Shown here: positions 12,011 to 23,300 of the stretch, piece by piece
Layout: the number at the start of each line of letters is the position of its first letter
How positions within the stretch are numbered: the first letter of the stretch is position 1
From: Watersipora subatra
Taxonomy: Eukaryota > Bryozoa > Gymnolaemata > Cheilostomatida > Watersiporidae
Direction of reading: 5' to 3'
Length of the DNA: 64,000 bases
Assembly: GCF_963576615.1 (NCBI RefSeq)
Contig: NC_088708.1
Span: 44,503,196-44,567,195 of the forward strand
Notes under the pieces: generated by a model
Database searches by the model: none
Seen by the model: only the letters and a program-made list of their open reading frames with translations
What the model was told of the DNA's origin: nothing
Program-made: the position numbers and the translations under genes

Positions 12011-12865
12011 TTACTCATAGACAAGATAGATAGTCATACTGGGGTTGTATTACATTGGTGTGATGGGAAGCTAATCGACTGCCATCAACTGAAAGTATTG
12101 ACATTGTATGGTGATAGAGTGATTCATTGACACCACAGTTCACAAACAGCCCTTGCATGTAATATTAGATTTCAATAAATATCAATCAAATACATAGACT
12201 AGCTTGAAGCAAAAATGTCTACTAGTTAGTGGACATCTTTGCTTGGTGTAAGCAAGCAAAAGGTTTGAAAGTTAGAGCGGCAAATGTTGTTACATGTTAA
12301 ATAAAAATAAATTATACTTAATTACACCAAATTATAATTATTTAAAAATAAAATAGACTTTTTTATTACTTTATTTATTAAATAATTTTTTATTGTAATC
12401 ATAGCTAAACAGATTATATTTAGACATTACTTGCTAATTATTTCACATTTACATTTAAACACATTTGCAGTTTCATTTTTTTACTAATTTATTTCAACAA
12501 AAAACTTCTTTCATGATATGAAATTTTAAAGTTATAGTTGTTTGAAAAAGCTTGAAAACATTTACAGTTGTTTTCTTTTTCCTCCTAATTCATTTGAACT
12601 GCTTAAAAATATTTTCTCATGATATGAAGTTTAAAAGTTAGAATGGTAAATGTTATATAAAAATAAATTTTCTGCCCAAAGACTTTTTTATTACTCGGGC
12701 AACTCGGGTAGTACAGCTCACAGTTGATGACAGTCGATTAGCTTCCCATCACACTAATGTAATACAACCCCAGTATGACTATCTATCTTATCTATGAGTA
12801 ACTGATTGCATTAACTCACTTACTTAACACTATCTATTCAGTGCCTTTGCAAGCCATGCAAGTAT

Positions 12866-13300
12866 CAGGGATTACATGTATGTCACAATTTTCATTTCCA
12901 TAACATTTCCATAATTCATTTCCATATTATTTTCATTTCCATAACATTTCCATTATTCATTTCCATATTGTTTCCATTTTCATAACACTTCTTCTTTTCA
13001 TTTCCATATTATTTTCATTTCCATAATTCATTTCCATATTATTTCCATTTCCATAATATTTCCATAATTCATTTCCATATTATTTCTATTTCCATAACAT
13101 TTCCCTATTTCATTTTCATATTATTTCCATTTCCATAACATTTCCATAATTCATATCTATATTATCTCCATTTCCATACCATTTCCATGTTTCTAAAATA
13201 AAATTTTCATATCCATTTCCCTGCAATTATGGAAATATTTATGTTTATAAAAATGGATATGGAAAAGTAAAGATTTCCATAATATGTTTAGCGATCCCTG
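12866..13300. mobile_element. Nested element filled with a CATTTCC-type minisatellite
   Basis: It starts CAGGGATTAC and ends GCGATCCCTG, giving a 7-bp inverted end (CAGGGAT). The flanks GCAAGTAT and GTAGGTAT are an imperfect 8-bp repeat, and the left arm of the host element has the uninterrupted GTAGGTAT sequence. The interior is mostly imperfect repeats of ATTTCCATAATTCATTTCC over about 300 bp. A small hAT-type MITE colonised by a tandem repeat is the simplest reading. Confidence 0.65.
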
Positions 13301-14232
13301 GTAGGTATTGAATTGCTTTAAATAATAAGCATATATTAGAGTAATAATCTATAATCATCATTTCTTTAATATGAACAATAATTACTATCTTAACTGGAAA
13401 TTCATGATCCTTGTTTAACTATTCTCATGGCTGATGTGATTGATCTAGTCAATCACTATGATTGACTAGCACAAAAAGAGGCGTGGCCTAAACGCTCCTT
13501 GTTGGCACCGGAAACGCTCGTGTTGTCATCACTTTAGGGGGAGATAACTCTATGATCATAACTCTGAATATACAAACTGTATTACTAAAGACTACTCCAT
13601 GAGATTGGATTATATAAATATTTAGAGGTGTATTTAACATTGTAGAAGAAAGAGGTATTATATTGGAAAGAGTTGCGACCACTTACAATTCTACCAAGTA
13701 GTGCAGACTATCAACAGATAAAACTCTCTACATCTACATAAACTCATGTATATAGCATTACAAAGAACAGTTCAATTCTTATTTAGAATCCTGTGAGTGG
13801 ATTCCTTGTATATATTATACTTTAAAATTTGTTACTCAGTGCACAGTTATTATTTTATGTAAATATTTATTCTGTTTAATAATAAATAGTTTATGTTGTT
13901 TAACTCTAATCTGGTCGTTTGGTCTGCGGGATTACTGTTGAGTTTTAATTGGTCATTGACTATTCACTGTGATAATCTAATGTATCTCCTGCTTGAATAT
14001 AGACTTGCACTGCTTCATAAACAGTTAGCTATAGCATGTGTACCACAATTTATTCAGCATCTCAGTAGATTCAAAACTTGACAAAAATATCTCTATTGGC
14101 AACTATTGATAATTTAGGGTCTGAATGCTGTTTAGGTTTCAGGACATACAATACCAATACACAAACATAATTATACTCTAAAGTCTAGCCATTGCAAAAT
14201 GTAGGAAGGATATCAAATTGTTTTTTTTAAGA

Positions 14233-14959
14233 ATAAAGTTCATCACATACAAACAATTAATTCTGATGACTCGCTGAACTATTCCGTTACAGAAATACTT
14301 GTAAAATAAAGTTCTGATATGGCACTATTTTGAGCGCATGTGTAAAAATGCCAAGGAAATAATACAATTTAATACAAAAATTGAAACATATTGGGACTTG
14401 TCATTCTAATGTACAGATTATGAAAGCTTCATGGTATCTTCCAAGATGACTTCCTTTATTTCTGTTAAATCAATGTCTATGAGTATGTGTATGGGAGTTG
14501 TCTTCTATTTCGGTAATATTTTTTGAAATAAAAGAAGAAATGATTTATAATTTTGCACTTTGATATCATTGAACAATTATTTGTAATATATTTACCCAAT
14601 ATCCATTAGTACCTAAATTTAGCCAAAATTATAACTGCCAGAACATTTGATGAACTGGCTCAGAGGATCTCTCGATGGACTTATTAAAGAACAGATGCTT
14701 TTCACTAATTCCAAAGGTTTCCATTTTCAATTAATGAGGTACAGACTGCTAGCCACCTGGTTCTAAGCCATGACTTTTAACCTTTTAGTAACAGCATATA
14801 TATTTATCTAGCCTAATGTGAAATAGAATTTACAACATTATGTACACAACAAAATATGTCACTGTGTTCAGGGAAATTGTCAGCATTACTTTTATATTGA
14901 AGCTTTGATTGGTCAGATCAAAACTTTAAAACTAATATGAAGTGATGTTATTACTCAAT
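14233..14959. other. Spacer between duplicated blocks A and B
   Basis: About 730 bp with no homology that I can see to the other spacers and no supported gene. Confidence 0.5.
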
Positions 14960-15374
14960 TTACTAGTAATCATTTTACTACCAACAAAGTTACTAATAGC
15001 TAACTCTATGGTAACCATAGCAACCAACTTGTTACTAATTACTATTAGTGACTATTACTATTAACTATTGACTATTGCTATTACTGACCTTAACAATAAC
15101 ACATGCACAAAATTTGTGCAGCGTTGTGACATCCTTGTAATGTACATTCTAGGTATTGAGGCCAACATCCAAACATATAAAGGGGTTATGTGACCAGTGC
15201 TAATAAGTATGTCTTTACAAAATACATTTAGAAACATAAATTCAACAAACTTAATATCCTAATTATAAACTACGAGCACCCCAGCCAATACAAATGCTGA
15301 GAGACATCTTCAGGTGTGAAGATAGAGCACAGCAAATCACTATTGGCGTAAATATTCTGAAATGCTTGATGTTA

Positions 15375-15520
15375 GTAGATTAGCACAGGTGTTAGAGTGT
15401 TAGTCCATGAGCTGAAAGTCATCAATTCAAATCCCATTGAAAGCCATATTAGCTTCTAAACTCCAACGGGACCTTCGGGCAGATGGACTAAACATAGCTC
15501 TGATTATATGTAGTAGAGAT
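15375..15520 (+). repeat. tRNA-derived SINE, copy 2
   Basis: The same element as at 8455, duplicated with the block. The A-box-like TAGCACAGGTGTTAGAGTG is identical and the B-box region reads CAATTCAAATCCCATTG. The body continues through AGATGGACTAAACA. A separate body-only copy lies at 15805-15890. Confidence 0.65.
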
Positions 15521-16155
15521 GGCATGTACTGTAGTAATAGGCAGAAGTTGTCACCACTCTGAGATATCACTCATAGCATATAAAGGGAGACAATTGTAAA
15601 TTTGGTTTCAATTAAAATCTGAGGATGCGGTCAGTTAAAAATCAAAAAACTTCTGCACCTTATTTTTATTTACTTATAAAACACTGGAGTGGTAGGTGGT
15701 GATTCTTATTTTAGCTTTACACAGAGAATATGCTGAGTGAAATTCCCGTCTAAATAGTTACTATGCCAGTTGGGAGTATAAATCAAACTACAAGCTGTGG
15801 AGGAATCTCATTGAAAGTAGTATTTTATCTCAACCTTCAACCATGGCTTGAAGCAGATGGAGTGAACACAACTCCGATAATAAGTAGTATTTGGGGCTTT
15901 GTAAATCAAACCACAAGCTAGGGTGGCATGAAGGATTCTTTTCAGCACAGGTTGAAAAGGAATACAAAGTATGATATTACCTGTGATATATAATTTCATA
16001 ATGTGATCATTGTGTAAATATTAAACTAAATGCAACATATGAGCAACAACTGCTTTGAAACTTCTAGTGACAGTAGCGCGGTGAGTAGCAGAGAGCACCA
16101 GAGGATAACATACATACTGAGATGTTGACCTGTGACATCATCAAACACTACATTA

Positions 16156-16969
16156 AAGCCGTGGTCACACGATGGCTGAACCGTCTTAGGTTTGGTTTGG
16201 AGGTTGTTTTACTTCGGTTCCGCTAAGCCACATGTCACATGGCATCCGAAGTAACTTTTCTTCCTAGTTACCATACATATGGAGACAGGACACTGTTTAA
16301 TTGGTAGTTATTATGTATTTGAGCTAAATGTTTCTATTGTAAACAAAATACTTTGAGGAACAATTTTTAATTATACTTACGTAGCAGATTTATCAGAACA
16401 TCGTTTAGTTGCTCAAAAAGAATCACTCGATACAAAGATTTTGCCAACCTTTCCCATCAACATAATAATATTTTTTATTAACATATGAATGTTTTTCTAT
16501 GCTGAGTACATAACAAACAAAAACAGTCTTTATCATAGTACTGTGGTTTTACATAAATAAGTCAGTCAACGATACTTCACCAGGATGAGTATAACACATT
16601 ACTTATGTTCTACACGAAAGAAAACTATAATCATTTTCTTACATTTATGCAAAACTTAAGTGCAACATCTTACATTTATGCAACACAATCACAAGTCCGG
16701 GTGAGCCTTGTCGTAAATTGCTTCATGTTGATTATTTAACGAAATAAAAGTATCGTCCCATTGCTTTTTTAACTTTGCTCACACGCACTTAAGGAGAAAT
16801 GGGACGCGTGCTCGCTAAAATTTTAACCAGCCAATAAGAGCAAGGGTTCGGTCAAAAATTTCGAGCATGACCGAAATGATTTGTTTCGATCAGAAATGTC
16901 TTTGGCCGAACAGTTTACAACTGACAGCGACGCCGTTTAGTTCGTTTCGGCTCTCGTGTGACCACCTAT
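16156..16969. mobile_element. 814-bp MITE present only in copy B
   Basis: Ends are AAGCCGTGGTCACACGA and TCGTGTGACCACCTAT, sharing a GTGGTCACACGA inverted core. TTA flanks both ends. Copies A (near 9135) and C (near 25838) lack it, and the surrounding sequence CTTGATCATTTATGATA continues directly in A. A 3-bp TTA duplication suggests the PIF/Harbinger type, though superfamily is not certain without transposase. No open frame inside. Confidence 0.8.
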
Positions 16970-17307
16970 TTAGAGTACTTGATCATTTATGATAGAATGA
17001 AATCATGTAAATGGCATTGGGCCAACTATCTCTAAAAAGTTCTTTTACCTCACATTTTAAAACCCAAGTGAAGTAGCAGTGAGTAGCAGAGATCACCAGA
17101 GAATAAATAATAAACGATGGCTGGGGTAGATGGAGCCATTGTTTAAAATTGTCTATAGTGTATTGTGTGTAGGCTATACAACATTGCTCCAACAATCAAA
17201 CTGCATAACTCCAAGAGCGCAATGTCACTGATTTGGTTGTACAAGTAAAAGCTGGCTGCTCTGTATCACTCCATTTCTTCTCTGAAACTATTTTCAAAGT
17301 CGCTATC

Positions 17308-20300
17308 ATGTCTGCTAGTATTGCTGATATGAGATGTTTATCAAAAGGAGATCGTATGTGGGCAAAGAGAGTACTTCAGAACAAGCCTACGGTAAGTAAC
17401 TAGTTATGTATATCATTACGTTGTGATTCACTTAGGGATGAGCAAGTAGCTGTAACTTGTAGAGATAGTTGGACTACAATATGCAAACACAGTGAATCTG
17501 TGATATCAAGCATCCAAAACAGAAAATTTCATGCCATAAAGTTGGATTATATTTATAATATATTAAATCGTATATTACTATACTGTCTATATAATATAAC
17601 ATACTCAAAAAGATGCATTATTCTTAACAAAGACACCTTCATAATAACCAGCATAAGTAAGGCATCAAAGATGATAACATTGTAATCTTGAATCTTTGAT
17701 GTATGAATGTGAATAAATTGTTTCTGCTTTGGCAATAATTTTGCTGCCTCTCTTTTTATCCAGTTGATACAGTTTATGAAATTATTTACTAAACTTTCAG
17801 AAAGAAAGAGAGGAGATAATTGCTGAGTTAAAGGCAGTTGAGAAAGCCCACGCAGAAGGATATATCACCAAGCCTCAAATGCATAGAATTCATAATGTCT
17901 CACTGACAGAGGTAAAAATAAAATTTCATTTCTGTTCAAGTTCATGAGAATTGTATGGATATTGAGCAATCTATGTTTTGGAGTTGTCTACACAACCTCT
18001 TAAATATAATTTGACTGATTGCATCTTTACTGAAATAAAACTAACAACAAAAGTGACAATAACTTTTAACGTTCACCATCTCATTAATAATTATAAGTTG
18101 TGTTTGTATCAATAATATCTTCGTTCTTCCACCGTTCAAATTATATGTTAGCTTCCATATTTTCACTAGAGATACGTAGTAGGAAGATTCCCGGAGTAAT
18201 TGTTGATAAGGTATGGGTAAGTAAATAGACTATGTGTTTAAGAGCAAATCCTACCTTTACATTGTTTATTAGTTACTTTATATTTGTAGAAAGAAAAACA
18301 AGTTAATATTATTCATACTGGGGCTGTTAGTGATATTGAGGAGGTTCATGAGAAGATCAATACTCGACGACAGAGAGCACACAACTCCATCTATCATGTA
18401 TGTAATCAGTTATGGCTAATTCGTTTTTCATTCTTTGCTAGTACAAGCATATTATTAGGTCACTAAAAAACTGAAAAAAGAATTGCTTGCTAATCAGCAA
18501 AAAGAACGAAAAGCATGCTCCATTTTTGATCATGTTTTATGTTTTGCCGATGGCCCATTTGGTCATCATTGAAAATATTGAGTAGATAACTCTACACTGA
18601 TCTCAAGTAGCAGACGACTTTGGCAAATAAGACTTCTTAATCAGTGAAACTAAATCTGTCAAACAATAAAATTAAATTTTTCAAGAATATTTAAAGATGG
18701 TTCTTATTAATATAACAAATAATTAGTTATTACCTTGCCACTTTATATGATAATTTATAGGCTGGTCTCACTACTATAATTAATAAACAGAGGCTATCAT
18801 AACTCTGAATATACAAACTGTATTATTAAAGAATACTCCATGAGATTAGATTATATAAATATTTAGAGGTGTATTTAACATTGTAGAAGAAAGAGATATT
18901 ATATTGGAAAGAGTTGAGACCACTTACAGTTCTACCGAGTAGAGCAGACTATCAACAGATAAGACTCTCTACATCTACATAAACTCATGTATATAACATT
19001 ATAAAGAACGGTTCAGTTCTTATTTAGAATCCTGTGAGTGGATTCCTTGTATATATTATACTTTAAAATTTGTTGCTCAGTGCACAGTTATTATTTTATG
19101 TAAATATTTATTCTGTTTAATAATAAATAGTTCATGCTGTTTAACTCTAATCTAGTTTTTTGGTCTACGTGAGTACTTTTGACTTTTAGTTAGTCATTGA
19201 CTATTGATTATCGACTATTGACTATTGACTGCAATGAATTAATACATCTCTTGCTTGAATATGGATTTGCACTCTTTGATGAGCGGCTATAGCATGTGTA
19301 CCACAATCTATTCAACATCCCACTAGACTCAAAAACTGACAAAAATATTTCTATTGCCAACTATGGACAATTTTGGGTCTGAACGCTGTTTAGGTTTTAG
19401 GATATAAAATGCCAGTAGGCCTACACAAGCAGATACGCTAGCCATTGCAAAACATAAGAATCATATCAAATTGTTTTTTTAAAAGATGACTTGCAACAAA
19501 ATTCACATTACAGTTATTTGGTATCAGAAGATTCACCATTTTTTACCCTGCTGTGGTGTAAGCACAAATTATGTGGCAATATGATTACAAGCTCTTAAAA
19601 GCTAAAAGAAAACAGTTAATCGCAAAACCGCTGTAGATTGGAATCAGTTTATTTCTCTGACATAGTAAATCTATTTGGTTAATGTTTTGACACGTGATGT
19701 TCTCAAGTGAATTGAAAGGCCAATAAAAGGCTCAACATAAAACCTCTCGTAGCATTAGTTTATGACGACCATTTCGGGTTTTACCGAAAAGCCTTTTCCA
19801 ATTATAGATGCTCGCTACGTTACAGTTTTGTTTTGTCTTGGTCTAATCATCTAGTCGTAATCTGATCATGTGACCCATACTTCCTGCTAAACAGCCGTGA
19901 ATAACTGCTGCAGCTTTTTTCGACCATCACAGGTGACCAACAGGCTCATCATGCTTATCAAAGGATGACATGCACTTCCTCGAGCTAAGGTTAAAGAATT
20001 AAACCGATCATTAGGCTAGGTTTTGAGATATCAGTGCTCAAAGTGACAGCGTTACAATGATGATGAAAAAGATGCGTAAGGACAATAGACATGGTTTTAT
20101 TGAACGCGTGAAGTATATTTGGGAAAATATTTCAACAAATGAGGCTGCATAAAAGTGTAAACAGAAGCCGTCTTGTTCAATTACGTCCCATTTGAGCCGT
20201 TTTGGAAAGAGATTCTAGTCTACTGTAGTTTTGTGATGGCAGCGATCAACTGTTCGTTTTTGAGCTTTTAAGAGCTTGTAATCACATTTCCACATATTTG

Positions 20301-23300
20301 GCACTTACAACACAGCAGAGTAAGACATGGTGAATCTTTTGACACCAAATAACTGTAATGTGAATTTTGTTGCAAGTCAAATAGTATATCAGTAATTGTA
20401 ACTTTGGTTTCAAGTAAAATCTGAGGATGTGGTCAGTTAAAAATCATAAAACTCCTGCATCTTATTCTTATCTACTATATAAACGTCAATCGTTGTGTGT
20501 GTGTGTGTGTGCGTGTGCGTGTGTGTGTGATTGAGTGTCCGCGTTATAGAGTACCGTACTTTTCGGACTATTACCCGCTACTAGGTATCTTGGGCGCATT
20601 AATGGGAATCTCCGGTTACTACACGCCTCTATTATACATAACCTAATCATCATCGATTTTACACGGACACGTCATATCTGGTTAGCGCGCCTCTTTACGG
20701 CGCCCAACGACATTGGTGCGTTCGGAACAGCAAAATTCGGCCGCGTAAAAAAGCACCGTTCTGAGTTCGGCAGCCTATACAGCTATACAAATGTACTAAT
20801 CATTAAATAAAATAAATTAATGAATAGTAATTTACATGCGATTAATATTTACTGCCAACGTGTACCGAGAAGGTCACACGAACGTTGATTTCTTGCGGTC
20901 ACGGGAAAACGCAGTTCTCACCCACTACATTTCTACATAAAAAAGGTAGGTATTTCTTAATCAATGTTGTATTGTCTATGAATTGCCACACTTCCACTAC
21001 ATAAACCTTTCACTTGCGCCCGTGTACAAATTTAGCTATCGGCCTACTGCCAGCCATTTTGCCGATATTGCTTAATATGTATACGATATTTTTTCAATTT
21101 CAAACTCCATCTATAGAGGTGGAACGAGACACGAGACGTCTCGAGTATCGACCTGTCTCGTCTCGTATCGGTCTCGTCTCGACTTAACTATTGCCAAACT
21201 CGAGACAGGAAATAGAACTAAAGCGCCTGCGCACGGTTGTTAAAACATGGCTTCTTGCGGTAGCAACAACTCCATAGGGCCTATATTGTAATGGATTACG
21301 GGCAACTGCCTTTAAAGTTATACCCGATCCGTTACTACCTGTTGCTATTGATTATGTTGGCCACTGAGTCTAATCATGTAGTCCGGACAACGGCCCTGTT
21401 ATGTTTTAGTTCTGTGTCCTTAAAACAGATACCGGGTCGTATCTAATTACTCTTCGGATAATCCAATTTAACCAATAACACTTTTGCGGGTAAAGTGTCT
21501 GTATTTTATCGTATCGTGTCTAAACACCAACTGCCCTTCATAAAATTCGGGCCTCTTTTATGTATATACTACCAATCGCGAGTAAAACTTGTCCGGACAC
21601 GGAGAAACGAACGAAAGGCCGTGTCGACCATAGTCCGTGTTCGGTTAACAATGACGTTTTGTTAGCTCAATATAAGAATATACATGTGCATGTATACAGT
21701 AATTAATATAATTTCATGAGTACGATTTAAATATAATTCACATACTACAGTTAATACACAAACAAAACTTAACATTAATGAAACGATAAGAATGAAAGTG
21801 TTACCTATCGTGTGTTCTTTTAGTTGCGGTATTCCTTTGTAGAGCGACGGCTATCGGTTTCATTACACATTACGGTACATTAAAAAGTAAGAACTATTCA
21901 ATAGATGGTAAAATATACATGTACAAAGCAATATGTTTATAATAATTATGATCAATCAAGCTCAAAATTCTTAGAATTATATAACTTCGGTATTTTAGAG
22001 CTGTTTGTGTCACTTTTGTTTACAAAAACTACATGCATATCACTATTAAAATGTTGTATTTAAATCGTTTACACCTGGTGAAAATTCAATTTAAAAATAG
22101 TTTTATTAATTTTATATATACCAAGTAGCTAGTACTTGTGTAGTGAAATCATCACCAAATGCTCATTATTTTACTGTCTCGTGTCTCGAGTCTCGAAGTT
22201 TTACAAGACAGTGTCTCGAGTCTCGTCTCGAACTTAAAAAACCTGTCTCGTTCCACCTCTATCCATCTATACTGTTTGTTTTGGTTATAATATAACCAAT
22301 GTTATAATACCTGTTATACAGGTTATAATACCTGTTAACATGTTGGCAAAATGAAATATATTATATTTCATTTTGCCAACATGTTAACAAGCACTGCTAT
22401 ACAAAAAATTGTTGTATCTATATTTTGTGCATTTTAATTATCTGTCATGTGTCATCAACATAAGTAGTTATTTGTTTTTTAACTCGGACGCATTTAATGA
22501 ACTCGCACAAAAAATCTTCGTTTTTAAGTTAGAAATTCTCGAACGAAGATTTAAAATTAAATTTTAGGCTAATTTTATAGAGAAATCTTTGGACAACACT
22601 GTCACTACTATAAAAGTCTTAAAGACCGTTGGTTATGTTATCAACGAATAATAAAATTCAGTTACTAGCAATTGCTGGTAAAATTGCAAAATGTGTCTAC
22701 GGCGGTCGACCATAGAAAACGCATAAATGAGTCTACTTCAGTGAAAGGGTTGAAAACGTTGGATTTGCCACTGTTTGTGATAGTAAACATGTTCACTTCG
22801 TTCTGAGTTACTTTTATTCTTTTCCAGCTACGAGTACTACAGCTACTACAGAACTTGCACGGGTACTGCTACTGCGTTTTACCTACTAAATTTCTACATC
22901 GAAAAGGTTAGTATTGTTGTATGTTATTGCTATTTACTATGTTATTGCTATTGCTATTTTAATTATATGTGTAATCACAAAAATCTGAATCAGCTATGTC
23001 ATCAACATAAGTAATTGTTTTCTAACTCGATGGCATTTTCAAAACTTACACAAAAATGGTTGTTTTTAACCACTTCGGCTACAATTGCATAATCCAATTT
23101 CGCGTTCAGGTACAATTAAATCATGATGCCCTACAGATTATGACATGGGTCAACAAAAGTCATTTTAACCGTAGAAGCACTCACATTTTTACATAGAACA
23201 CCTATACTTTTGGAAAGCAAAGAAAATTCTGTATCTGATCGTATTATCTTTATTTCAAAAATTAAAAATAATAAATATTGAAAGTAGCATGAAATAGCGG

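Larger units (their letters stand above)
11652..13554. mobile_element. Foldback hAT-type element (about 1.9 kb) with 8-bp target duplication
   Basis: Terminal inverted repeats begin CATAGAGTTATCTCCCC and extend for roughly 400 bp on each side. The flanks are ATTATAAC (11644-11651) and ATCATAAC (13555-13562), an 8-bp duplication with one mismatch. Copy B carries the single uninterrupted ATCATAAC at 18796-18803, so it is the empty site. The 8-bp duplication and a CAnnG-like terminus fit the hAT superfamily. There is no transposase inside, so it is non-autonomous. It sits in the 3' flank of copy A's exons and is interrupted by two later insertions, one in each arm. Confidence 0.9.
8060..14232. 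repeat. Duplicated block, copy A
   Basis: This block matches copy B (about 14960-19478) almost throughout, including upstream flank, three or four exons and the 3' flank ending in GATATCAAATTG. The coding exons differ at 9 of about 303 positions. Copy A is longer than B mainly because of the 1.9-kb foldback element at 11652-13554; it lacks the 814-bp element and a roughly 100-bp SINE tail segment found in B. Edges are approximate because the flanks have diverged. Confidence 0.85.
14960..19478. repeat. Duplicated block, copy B
   Basis: Matches copy A from the ATAACACATGCACAAAATTT region (15095) through the exons to ATATCAAATTG near 19470. It contains the 814-bp insertion at 16156-16969 and the empty site for copy A's foldback element (18796-18803). 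A member of the TTGACTTGCAAC MITE family abuts its 3' edge. Confidence 0.85.
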
